Made by a program: the position numbers and the translations under genes
The notes under the pieces: generated by a model
Database searches by the model: none
Told to the model about the DNA's origin: nothing
What the model saw: the letters and a program-made list of their open reading frames with translations, nothing else
Part shown: piece by piece, positions 1 to 7,330 of the stretch
Layout: every line of letters begins with the position of its first letter
Position numbering within the stretch: the stretch's first letter is position 1
Origin: CAWKDC01 sp964383495
GTDB lineage: Bacteria > Pseudomonadota > Gammaproteobacteria > JABCZS01
Length of the DNA: 64,000 bases
Assembly (NCBI GenBank): GCA_964383495.1
Contig: CAYLHG010000001.1
Location: forward strand, 1-64,000
Reading direction: 5' to 3'

Positions 1-1207
1 CCATATTGCTGATTTGAAAACGATTGCCTAATGATGAGCGAATGACTGCAACACTGATCACTTCTCGTGTTGTTTCTCCTACGCGAGCTACTACCCCATC
101 AACTGTCTCATCATGATAGCGTGTTTCAGTAAACACCGTGCCCATCGCACGCCCAATATTATCGCCCGTTATTTTAGAAAAAGCCGCCACATTTCCACCA
201 ATTTGAATAAACACAGCAGGCTTACCATACTCATCGAACCCCGATTGAGCACCTACAATATTATCACCCGATAAAACTACTGCTTTATCAAATGCGTAAG
301 ATCCACCCGTTTTATCATTATAAGTTACCGTATCTACAGGATTTTCACTGGCGGCACTCATTAAATAAAATGAAACAGATGCTGTTGTACCTAGAATCTG
401 TTTTGCATAAGCTGTATCTTGCACGCCTGGTAATTCAACAACCATACGATCGATACCTTGACGTTGCACTATGGCTTCAGCCACGCCCAACTCATTCACA
501 CGATTGCGCAAGGTAAGCATGCTTTGTTCCATGGCATCATCTACTAATTTTTTTTGCGCCAGAGGAGTTAATACAGCTTGTAGGGTGAGCGGGTCTTGTT
601 CTGTGAACATCAATTCAGGGAGAACGGGCTGTAACAATGCAACCGCTTTGTTCGCATCCTCAGGTGTTGCCCAACGTAATATAATAGTATTTTTATCTAC
701 CAGCAAGCCACGATAACGTAATTTATTATCTCGCAATTGCGTTTTAATACTTTCTACAATCCCATTTAAATGGCGCTCTTCTATCTCAGACATGTCTACT
801 TGCATTAAGAAATGAACACCGCCACGCAAATCTAACCCTAGCTTCATAGGTTTCGCACCTATTTCTTTCAACCATTCCGGCGTGGCAGGCGCCAAATTTA
901 ATGCAACAACATAATCATTACCCAATAGCTTTGTCAATGTAGATTGTGCTGCTAACTGCTCTGCAGGAGTTTTAAAACGAAATAATACAGCATCATCATT
1001 CTGCTCAACCGCAGTGTAAGTAATCTGCGCACCTTCTAATGCGCTTTTCATTCTGCGAATAGTAAAATCATCTGGTTTTGCTTTTTTTTCTGTAGAAATT
1101 TGAACAGCGGGATTGTCCCCAAATACATTGGGCAATGCATACAAGAAAGACACTAACAAAAATAAAAAGATAAGCCAATTTTTCCATCGTGGATATTGAT
1201 TAATCAC
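1..1207 (-). CDS. secD: Protein translocase subunit SecD (N-terminal part; gene runs off the window)
   Basis: SecD is the inner-membrane partner of SecF that uses the proton-motive force to help pull preproteins through SecYEG into the periplasm. About 402 codons are visible. The product starts with a short cytoplasmic tail, a membrane helix at about residues 11-28, and the large periplasmic P1 region; the SecD hallmark GLDLRGG lies at about 124-130. The C-terminal five-helix membrane part lies beyond the window. I read the start as GTG at 1207, with AAAGGAA about seven bases upstream. It follows yajC on the same strand 20 bp away, the usual yajC-secD order. The frame is open to the edge with no break. 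Confidence 0.95.
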   Translation of the reverse strand, partial: MINQYPRWKNWLIFLFLLVSFLYALPNVFGDNPAVQISTEKKAKPDDFTIRRMKSALEGAQITYTAVEQNDDAVLFRFKTPAEQLAAQSTLTKLLGNDYVVALNLAPATPEWLKEIGAKPMKLGLDLRGGVHFLMQVDMSEIEERHLNGIVESIKTQLRDNKLRYRGLLVDKNTIILRWATPEDANKAVALLQPVLPELMFTEQDPLTLQAVLTPLAQKKLVDDAMEQSMLTLRNRVNELGVAEAIVQRQGIDRMVVELPGVQDTAYAKQILGTTASVSFYLMSAASENPVDTVTYNDKTGGSYAFDKAVVLSGDNIVGAQSGFDEYGKPAVFIQIGGNVAAFSKITGDNIGRAMGTVFTETRYHDETVDGVVARVGETTREVISVAVIRSSLGNRFQISNM

Positions 1208-1227
1208 AAGTGTATTCCTTTACAATT

Positions 1228-1560
1228 CTAAAGTGATTTCAGAGTCCCTTTTGGTAATATTTGCACCACCGCTTGACGCTGAAAACGCATGCTCACACCT
1301 TCCCCTGGTTGAATAGAGACATATTGTTCATCTAAATCAACAATCCGACCTAGCATTCCGCTTGATAAAACCACTTCATCCCCTTTGGTTAAACCACCAA
1401 TCAATGCACGATGTTCTTTTGCGCGCTTAGCTTGAGGGCGCCAAATCAACATGTAAAATACAGCAAAGAAAAATATAAGAATACCAATTTCAACATAGCC
1501 ATTTCCTTTAGGAGGAACGACTGTGTCAGCTGCGTGTGCGGTGGAAATGAATGCTGTCAT
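1228..1560 (-). CDS. yajC: Sec translocon accessory protein YajC
   Basis: YajC is a small single-span inner-membrane protein that associates with SecDF and SecYEG. The product is 110 aa, usual for the family: an Ala-rich N-terminal stretch (to about residue 20), one membrane helix (about 22-45), then a cytoplasmic basic segment with the conserved PQAKRAKEH and GDEVVLSSGMLGRIV pattern. The frame is open a further 16 codons upstream, but ATG at 1560 is preceded by TAAGGAG at ideal spacing, so I use it. It lies between queA and secD; the tgt gene usual between queA and yajC is absent. Confidence 0.95.
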   Translation of the reverse strand: MTAFISTAHAADTVVPPKGNGYVEIGILIFFFAVFYMLIWRPQAKRAKEHRALIGGLTKGDEVVLSSGMLGRIVDLDEQYVSIQPGEGVSMRFQRQAVVQILPKGTLKSL

Positions 1561-1607
1561 GGGAAGCTCCTTAACGACTGTTCTGCGGGTAATGTACCGC
1601 TTTTTCA

Positions 1608-2633
1608 CTATTCATGCAATCGTTTTGTTAAAAGCATTGCATCCCCGTAGCTAAAAAAACGATACTCATGCGCTAGCGCGTGTTGGTAAGCATGTCGAAT
1701 AGGATCATATCCTGCAAATGCGCTCACCAACATTAGCAAAGAAGATTTAGGAAGGTGAAAGTTAGTAATCAAAGCATCTACTATCTTAAATTCATACCCA
1801 GGGTAAATAAATAAGCGTGTATCCCCTTCAAAAGGCTGAAGCTCGCCGCTACTCGCCGCTGATTCCAGCGCACGCAAACTGGTTGTGCCCACAGCAATCA
1901 CTCTACCTCCAGCCGCCTTTGCTTTACGAATAGTTTCGCACACTTCGAGGGGCACCTGCGCCCACTCAGCATGCATTTCATGTTGTGTAATATCATCTAC
2001 TTTGACCGGCTGAAAAGTGCCCGCCCCTACATGCAACGTAACACGTGCGCTAAGCACCCCCTGCTCTGCTAACTGCTTTAGTAAAGCTTCATCAAAGTGA
2101 AGCCCCGCGGTAGGAGCTGCCACAGCCCCCATGTGTTTTGCGTAAACAGTTTGGTACCTTTCATCGTCTAACGGTTCAGGTTCTCGCTGCATATAATGAG
2201 GTAGAGGGATTTCACCCTGTTCGGCCAATAAAGGCAAGACAGGCGTGTCGAAACGCAACCAAACGCAATTCCCTGCTCGCCCTAAGAACTTAGCCTGAGC
2301 AGTGCCAAAATGAAGCAACGCCCCTTCTTTTACGCCTTTGCTGCCTTTCATGTGGCAAAGCGCCTCGTGAGTATCTCGCAAACGTTCTACTAAAAGCTCA
2401 ACACGACCACCTGTGGCTTTTCGGCCATAAAGACGTGCCTTCATCACACGTGTGTCGTTAAAAATAAGACAGTCGTTGGGGCGTAGTAGCGTGGGTAACT
2501 CTTTAAAAAAGAGATCGTTCATTTCCCCGTTAGCGCTGTTAAGTGTTAATAAACGGCTATCAACCCGCTGAACTGTGGGATAGCGGGCAATACGGTCCTC
2601 TGGGAGGTGATAATCAAAGTCGTTTAGCTTCAT
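1608..2633 (-). CDS. queA: S-adenosylmethionine:tRNA ribosyltransferase-isomerase QueA
   Basis: QueA transfers and isomerises the ribosyl moiety of S-adenosylmethionine onto preQ1-modified tRNA, making epoxyqueuosine at wobble position 34. The 341-aa product carries family signatures: NDTRVMKARLYG near the N-terminus, PTAGLHFDEALL in the middle, and VGTTSLRALES and FHLPKSSLLMLVSAFAG near the end. The frame can be extended 33 codons upstream, but that stretch reads straight through tRNA-Leu, so the start is MKLNDFDY at 2633. It needs the Tgt product (preQ1-tRNA) as substrate, yet tgt is not next to it here. Confidence 0.96.
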   Translation of the reverse strand: MKLNDFDYHLPEDRIARYPTVQRVDSRLLTLNSANGEMNDLFFKELPTLLRPNDCLIFNDTRVMKARLYGRKATGGRVELLVERLRDTHEALCHMKGSKGVKEGALLHFGTAQAKFLGRAGNCVWLRFDTPVLPLLAEQGEIPLPHYMQREPEPLDDERYQTVYAKHMGAVAAPTAGLHFDEALLKQLAEQGVLSARVTLHVGAGTFQPVKVDDITQHEMHAEWAQVPLEVCETIRKAKAAGGRVIAVGTTSLRALESAASSGELQPFEGDTRLFIYPGYEFKIVDALITNFHLPKSSLLMLVSAFAGYDPIRHAYQHALAHEYRFFSYGDAMLLTKRLHE

Positions 2634-2656
2634 AGTTGTCGTAATAATGTTGGATA

Positions 2657-2738
2657 TACCGAGGGTCGGAATCGAACCGACACGACCGAAGTCACCGGAT
2701 TTTGAGTCCGGCGCGTCTACCAGTTCCGCCACCCCGGC
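2657..2738 (-). tRNA. tRNA-Leu (anticodon CAA)
   Basis: The reverse strand reads GCCGGGGTGGCGGAACTGG and on into a class II tRNA. The anticodon stem CCGGA/TCCGG encloses the loop CTCAAAA, giving anticodon CAA (reads UUG). A variable arm follows, then T-loop GGTTCGATTCC. The acceptor stem pairs 7/7 with two G-U pairs. The discriminator is A at 2657, and CCA is not encoded. A TGGTAGAAT extended -10 lies just upstream on the reverse strand (revcomp of 2751-2759). Confidence 0.96.
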
Positions 2739-3033
2739 ATATGTGGCAGCATTCTACCAGGGTTTTAAAAAGATGTGTAGACCTATTTTTTCTTAGAGAT
2801 ATCAAAGGCGATACTCGTGGGCAAATGATAGTACTGTTCAGCACTTTCCCGCCCAAAAGTTTTAATATTTTTCTGCCACAAACAACTCAAAATTCAAACG
2901 TTCCGTTTTTCAGCAATATTGAACAGCTTGTTTTCGCACAAAGCGTGAGAATAGTCATCAAATTGTGCTTTCACCTGTTTTGATAAGAGCATTTTGTAAT
3001 AATGATTTTGTGGCTCAAAACGTACAATTTCCA
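2739..3033. other. Intergenic region between tRNA-Leu and the tRNA-Thr promoter
   Basis: About 295 bp of AT-rich sequence between two divergently oriented tRNA genes. Its left edge carries the extended -10 element of tRNA-Leu. I see no credible gene, hairpin terminator or repeat in the rest; the short open frame crossing it has no ribosome binding site. Confidence 0.5.
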
Positions 3034-3062
3034 TTGCACTTTTCAGGAAAATTGAATATGAT
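3034..3062 (+). promoter_or_regulatory. Sigma70-type promoter of tRNA-Thr
   Basis: TTGCAC at 3034-3039, a 17-base spacer, and TATGAT at 3057-3062 match the housekeeping consensus closely. The mature tRNA starts 11 bases after the -10, so the 5' leader would be only a few bases. Confidence 0.8.
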
Positions 3063-3072
3063 AGGCACGTTC

Positions 3073-3145
3073 GCTGGCGTAGCTCAGCAGGTAGAGCAAC
3101 TGATTTGTAATCAGTAGGTCACGGGTTCGATTCCTGTCGCCAGCT
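3073..3145 (+). tRNA. tRNA-Thr (anticodon TGT)
   Basis: Starts GCTGGCGTAGCTCAGCAGG. The anticodon stem ACTGA/TCAGT holds loop TTTGTAA with anticodon TGT (reads ACA). T-arm is GGGTTCGATTCC. The acceptor GCTGGCG pairs perfectly with CGCCAGC, discriminator T; CCA is not encoded. A toxin-antitoxin pair begins 27 bp downstream on the other strand. Confidence 0.97.
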
Positions 3146-3171
3146 ATAATAAAAGCAAATGGAGGGTAGGC

Positions 3172-3585
3172 CTAAAGATATATTTTTACAAATTGGCCTG
3201 GGGTACATACATTGATGCCTACAGAGCCGGAAATATCCAATAGATCTTTATCACCACTGATAATAAGTTGGCAACCCGCACCTATTGCGCAAGCAAGAAA
3301 TTTATCATCGTCAGGATCGCGCGAAATTGCTCTATCCAGCATTACCGGCGACACAAATTTACCATAAATAGCTACTATTTCTAAGACAATTGCAACATGA
3401 GCATCTTCTGCTAGGTTGCGTTTATGTGACAAGGCATATGCGATACGGGTATATTCCTGCATGATTTCCGTAGATAAAATGAGCTGAATTTTTTGCTCGC
3501 CCCACGCCTCTAAAATTTTTCGCGGTGGACCTGCCCAAAATAACGCAGACACAAATACATTCGTATCTAATACTAATTGGATCAT
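3172..3585 (-). CDS. PIN-domain toxin (putative RNase) of a type II toxin-antitoxin pair
   Basis: A 137-aa PIN-fold protein of the COG1569-like group, predicted to be a metal-dependent RNase held in check by the gene upstream. It has the N-terminal DTNVFVSALF segment with its first acidic residue, the central DPDDDKFLACAI block, and SGDKDLLD near the C-terminus: the spaced Asp residues that bind metal in PIN enzymes. It overlaps the antitoxin gene by 4 bp (ATGA), so the two are translationally coupled. It sits immediately beyond tRNA-Thr, a common place for acquired modules. The target RNA cannot be told from sequence. Confidence 0.88.
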   Translation of the reverse strand: MIQLVLDTNVFVSALFWAGPPRKILEAWGEQKIQLILSTEIMQEYTRIAYALSHKRNLAEDAHVAIVLEIVAIYGKFVSPVMLDRAISRDPDDDKFLACAIGAGCQLIISGDKDLLDISGSVGINVCTPGQFVKIYL

Positions 3586-3842
3586 TTTTTACGATGTTCC
3601 TTAAGTACATCTTGCAAATCCTCAGGTGTTAACCCTACGGCCTTAGCTGCTGCCTGAATTTTATTAAGCACCCCTTTCAGATCACTCAACTTGGGGGGCG
3701 TAATAACTTGCAGTATCAAAACATTATCCTGAGCAATTACGGCAAATTGCGTGCCTACGCCTAAATTAAGCTGTTTGCGAATATCTTCAGGGATAACGAC
3801 TTGCCCCCTGGAAGACATTTTGGTAGTTGCTAATAAGTTCAT
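3582..3842 (-). CDS. AbrB/SpoVT-type antitoxin
   Basis: An 86-aa protein with an N-terminal swapped-hairpin AbrB DNA-binding domain: TTKMSSRGQVVIPEDIRKQL is the classic start of the family. The helical C-terminal tail (about 45-86) would bind the PIN toxin. It should neutralise the toxin and autorepress the operon. The frame is open 27 codons further upstream, but ATG at 3842 has AAGAGAAAG before it and places the AbrB motif at the usual distance. First gene of the pair; overlaps the toxin by 4 bp. Confidence 0.88.
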   Translation of the reverse strand: MNLLATTKMSSRGQVVIPEDIRKQLNLGVGTQFAVIAQDNVLILQVITPPKLSDLKGVLNKIQAAAKAVGLTPEDLQDVLKEHRKK

Positions 3843-3982
3843 GATGCTTTCTCTTACTGATCTTGATAGTAAGATTATAGCATGCATTACGCTTTTTAAG
3901 TGATATATATCGAAATTCAGCAAACCTTAACAACGGCATTGCAAATCCACTATATAAACCCATATAATAAACTTTTAGTCGT

Positions 3983-4525
3983 AAAGGAGCTGATATCATG
4001 ATGAAATATACCGTTCTCTTACTTACTCTTCTTTGTTCAACACTCTCCGTTAGCGCGCTGACAGTTGACATGTATCTTGCTAATGACAGCGCAACAGGCC
4101 AAGGCAAAAAAATTGGACAGGTATTGCTTGAAACAAGCGCATTTGGAGGCGTTCTTCTCACTCCTCAATTGACAGACCTCCCGCCAGGCGTCCACGGTTT
4201 CCATGTTCATGTGATGCCATCCTGCGCCCCTAGCTTCCACGAAGGTCACGCTAGTTTAGCCGGCCAGGCAGGCGGCCACTTGGATCCAGCGCAAACCAAC
4301 CGACATAAAGGCCCCTATGGAAAAGGCCATTTGGGAGACCTCCCAGTCCTGGTAGTTACTGCAGATGGCAGCGCCACCTTGCCGGTATTAGCCCCTAGAC
4401 TCACGCTAGAGGATTTTAATCACCATACACTCATGATCCATGCTGGCGGCGATAATTACAGCGATACCCCAGAACCTCTCGGCGGGGGAGCTATTCGTCT
4501 TGCTTGCGGGGTGATTTCGCGGTAA
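3983..4525 (+). CDS. sodC: Periplasmic Cu/Zn superoxide dismutase
   Basis: Converts superoxide to peroxide and oxygen in the periplasm, typically protecting against a host oxidative burst. The gene proper starts at ATG 3998; the interval given also includes its ribosome binding site, AAAGGAG at 3983. The 175-aa precursor has a signal peptide (about 1-20). Copper and zinc ligands are visible: GFHVHVMPSC (His69, His71, disulfide Cys76), GGHLDP (His94), His103, His111, Asp114 in GHLGDLP, and His148 in MIHAGGDNYSD. GGGAIRLACG (Cys170) closes the disulfide. The next gene starts one base after its stop, so the two may be cotranscribed. Confidence 0.95.
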   Translation, partial: KGADIMMKYTVLLLTLLCSTLSVSALTVDMYLANDSATGQGKKIGQVLLETSAFGGVLLTPQLTDLPPGVHGFHVHVMPSCAPSFHEGHASLAGQAGGHLDPAQTNRHKGPYGKGHLGDLPVLVVTADGSATLPVLAPRLTLEDFNHHTLMIHAGGDNYSDTPEPLGGGAIRLACGVISR

Positions 4526-4526
4526 A

Positions 4527-5570
4527 ATGAGGCCTATGGCCAATCCAATGTCGCCTTACAAAGTGCAAAAAATTACCGCAGGCCTCTCGGAAATTGCTTT
4601 CTTGCGCTTTTTTCTGCCCTTTGCAGTCGCTATCCCTTTTTTACAAGAATTCGGTATGTTCTTTTTCCTGGCATTAACAGCTGTAGACACATGGCGCTGT
4701 GTGCTTTTTTTCCAGGATCCTAAAGCCAAAGAAGAGCCTCTAACTAAAGCTTTTTACGGGCTTAAGGCCTTGTTTAATATCATTGCTTCATTTTTAATCA
4801 TATGGACTCTCGTATTCGCGACCCCTTTACTAGGGATGGAAACCGATACGCTCGAACTTATCGGGCAAATCATGTTTATTGCGGGCGTTGTTGCCCCCAC
4901 AGCGTTCCGTTACTTACTTAAAGCACTTCGTCCCATTCCGTCCCACCAGCTAGGTTCTGACAATAAAATAACAGAACATCAAAAAGCAATCAAAAATCTC
5001 ATGTTAGCTTTCTTATTGTTTGGCGTCACTATAGGCATGGGCTTTCTCTTTTTTACGGACCTCACCCTTCATGAAGCTCCGTTAGGCCTGGTTATCTTAG
5101 CTGTTTCCCATACGCTGCCTATTTTATTTTATGGTGCTATCTTACCTCTGTATTATCATATTTTCCCGGAACCTCCTCAACGCCCAAATAAATATGAAGC
5201 CAGCCCATGGCTGACTTTCAGTGCATTGTTACTCGTAGCAGGGTTTGCTACGTGGATCTTTGCTCCTGAATCCACTCTTCAATTGCAAGAAAACCCTATG
5301 TTGAATTTAGGATTGGGGATCATGCTTGTAGGGTTTGTCATTGGTACTGGCGTTGAAATCAAAGCCGCTTTGAAACGAATAGAGCCTGAGGATTCTGCAA
5401 TAACCCCAACAACATATACTGATGTTCCGAAGACACCCAATACAACCCCTGTTGCTGGATTACCACCCCTTCAGAAGCCAATTCTATCGTTTCGCTCAAA
5501 GCCGCCATTAGATAATTCAAGCAAGCAGGACACTACCAGAGAAAATGCTAACTGTTGCGCCATCCAATAA
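4527..5570 (+). CDS. Multi-pass membrane protein of unknown function with a C-terminal CaaX-like motif
   Basis: I do not recognise this 347-aa protein. It has about eight hydrophobic helices in four hairpin pairs (about 22-62, 82-132, 158-212 and 228-275), each with a short polar or acidic loop. A Pro/Thr-rich soluble tail follows (about 285-347) and ends Cys-Cys-Ala-Ile-Gln, so the last four residues CAIQ fit a CaaX box (C, two aliphatics, X=Gln). Such boxes are prenylated by host enzymes in some Legionella effectors. The last 18 codons are overprinted antisense on the 3' end of birA, so the motif could be accidental. ATG at 4536 or 4548 are possible alternative starts. The hairpin plan matches the 725-aa and 853-aa proteins in this window. 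Confidence 0.7.
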   Translation: MRPMANPMSPYKVQKITAGLSEIAFLRFFLPFAVAIPFLQEFGMFFFLALTAVDTWRCVLFFQDPKAKEEPLTKAFYGLKALFNIIASFLIIWTLVFATPLLGMETDTLELIGQIMFIAGVVAPTAFRYLLKALRPIPSHQLGSDNKITEHQKAIKNLMLAFLLFGVTIGMGFLFFTDLTLHEAPLGLVILAVSHTLPILFYGAILPLYYHIFPEPPQRPNKYEASPWLTFSALLLVAGFATWIFAPESTLQLQENPMLNLGLGIMLVGFVIGTGVEIKAALKRIEPEDSAITPTTYTDVPKTPNTTPVAGLPPLQKPILSFRSKPPLDNSSKQDTTRENANCCAIQ

Positions 5571-6455
5571 CAACTCGCCCCTCTCCCCCACGCCCAAAGC
5601 TGTTGCTCTTATGGTTTCATTTTCCTGTTGCACGATCACTTTTTTTCCTTTTAAAAAATCACGTTGATAGTATGCATCCCGAAAAAACTCAAAGCCATGA
5701 CATTCATAATCGTGACACGCTGCGATAATATTTTTCACTAAGCACACCAATACGGTGTGGCGAGATATCAAAGCATTTTTAACGCAAGATTGCACATCCA
5801 TCCACTCACCCTGCGCAGCAACATCACTGATATTTAGCCCTATGCCCACAACCACATGAGTAGGGCCTTCCAGATCACCAAACGCTTCCGTTAAAATGCC
5901 TGCTAGTTTTTTATGTTGTACATACACATCATTAGGCCATTTCAATTGCAACCCCTCAGCCCCCAGCGCTTCTAGCGTTTGGCAAAGCACCACCCCCAGT
6001 GCCAACGTGAAACCACTTAATGCATGCATGGGCTTTTTTAAACGCAAGCATAATGAAAAGCAAAGCGATTTTGCGTAAGGCGCTTGCCACGTTTTTTGGC
6101 CACGCCCGCGCCCTGCTGTTTGGTATTCCGCCACACAAAGTAAAGGTCGTATAGGTTTTTGGCGCGCTAAAGGCACTATATAATCTTGTGTGGAAGGTAA
6201 AATAGCTGCATGATAAACATCTATTTCAGGTAAATCTTGCGCTAAATCAGCTGCATTTAATAGAGGGAGCCCTCCCGGAATGCGATAGCCTTTATTGCGC
6301 ACAGCTTCAAAGATGATTCCCATCTCGCGTAATACACCAATATGATGATGAATCCCGGCGCGAGTCATGTTAAACTGGGCACCCAGTGACGCTCCTGAAT
6401 GGAAGGCCCCGTCTGCAAGTACCCGTAACAATGCCAATGAAGATTCTGATGCCAT
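5517..6455 (-). CDS. birA: Bifunctional biotin--[acetyl-CoA-carboxylase] ligase / biotin operon repressor BirA
   Basis: Makes biotinyl-AMP and attaches biotin to the carrier protein of acetyl-CoA carboxylase; the N-terminal winged helix suggests it also represses biotin genes. The product is about 312 aa: HTH at about 5-60 (FNMTRAGIHHHIGVLREMG), then the ligase core with GRGRGQKTWQAP (the glycine-rich biotinyl-AMP loop), KWPNDVYVQHKKLAGIL and the VVGIGLNI strand, and an SH3-like C-terminal domain. The frame is open 23 codons further upstream, but that would overlap ubiA; MASESSLALLRVL at 6455 fits family N-termini. Its last 54 bp overlap the convergent CaaX gene. Confidence 0.93.
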   Translation of the reverse strand: MASESSLALLRVLADGAFHSGASLGAQFNMTRAGIHHHIGVLREMGIIFEAVRNKGYRIPGGLPLLNAADLAQDLPEIDVYHAAILPSTQDYIVPLARQKPIRPLLCVAEYQTAGRGRGQKTWQAPYAKSLCFSLCLRLKKPMHALSGFTLALGVVLCQTLEALGAEGLQLKWPNDVYVQHKKLAGILTEAFGDLEGPTHVVVGIGLNISDVAAQGEWMDVQSCVKNALISRHTVLVCLVKNIIAACHDYECHGFEFFRDAYYQRDFLKGKKVIVQQENETIRATALGVGERGELLLDGATVSIFSGSVLLA

Positions 6456-6517
6456 ATCACTGCCCTGAAATGACCATGATGACACTCTTCTGGCTGTAAC
6501 ACAAGGTTGTTTTATCG

Positions 6518-7330
6518 ATGGCACTCAACCCAAAAGCTTATTTTCAACTCATGCGTTTTCATAAACCCATCGGAACACTCTTGCTTTTTTTTCCCGTCTA
6601 TTGGGCATGGAAATTAGCATACGCATCTCCGCCTGTTGACATGCTTATTGTTTTCACACTGGGCGTGATATTAGCGCGTGCAGCCGGATGCATTGTGAAT
6701 GATATATGTGATCGCAATATTGATACGCGCGTTGCGCGCACACAGCAACGCCCTTTAGCAGCAAACACGATCTCGCTACGTGATGCCTATATTACATTAG
6801 CCTTACTGAGTGCTTGCTTATTGAGCTTATTACTTTTCCTAAACAATCACACTCAAATATTGGCTATCAGTGCCGCAGCGCTAACTGTTTTTTACCCGCT
6901 CACCAAACGGTTCTTTGCTTTCCCACAATTGATATTAGGCATTACTTTTAATATGGGTGTACTAATGATGTTTGCTCAAGCAGGAAATTTTTCGCCCACA
7001 GCCTGGATACTATATGCTGCGAGTGTGTTGTGGACTTTTTCTTACGATACTATTTACGCGATGGCGGATCAACAAGATGATTTGTGTGTTGGCATTCATT
7101 CCAGCGCATTAACATTAGGGCGTTATGTGCATGAGGCAGTTTGTTGTGGGTATAGCCTCACATTTTTATTGCTAGGCTTTGTTTTTGGGAAAGTCATGGT
7201 AGGGATAATCATCGCGCTATTATGCTGGCCCATCTATTTTTTAATATTGAAAAATAAAATTAACCAAGCACCCCTGGCGTATTTTCAATACAATGCAGTG
7301 CTTGGCGTGGTGTTGAGTTTCGTTTATTAG
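6518..7330 (+). CDS. ubiA: 4-hydroxybenzoate polyprenyltransferase
   Basis: Integral-membrane prenyltransferase that joins the polyprenyl tail to 4-hydroxybenzoate in ubiquinone synthesis. The 270-aa product has the diphosphate-binding motif NDICDRNIDTRVART (Asp62, 65 and 69) and the second acidic motif DTIYAMADQQDD, separated by hydrophobic helices. ATG at 6518 is used; AAGG lies about 12 bases upstream. It is divergent from birA. Its stop codon overlaps the stop of the convergent 1077-aa gene by 4 bp. No ubiC is adjacent, so 4-hydroxybenzoate must come from elsewhere. Confidence 0.95.
   Translation: MALNPKAYFQLMRFHKPIGTLLLFFPVYWAWKLAYASPPVDMLIVFTLGVILARAAGCIVNDICDRNIDTRVARTQQRPLAANTISLRDAYITLALLSACLLSLLLFLNNHTQILAISAAALTVFYPLTKRFFAFPQLILGITFNMGVLMMFAQAGNFSPTAWILYAASVLWTFSYDTIYAMADQQDDLCVGIHSSALTLGRYVHEAVCCGYSLTFLLLGFVFGKVMVGIIIALLCWPIYFLILKNKINQAPLAYFQYNAVLGVVLSFVY

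Noticed and set aside
2634..2732. N-terminal extension of queA upstream of MKLNDFDY
   Set aside because: The extra 33 codons are a read-through of tRNA-Leu and have no homology to QueA.
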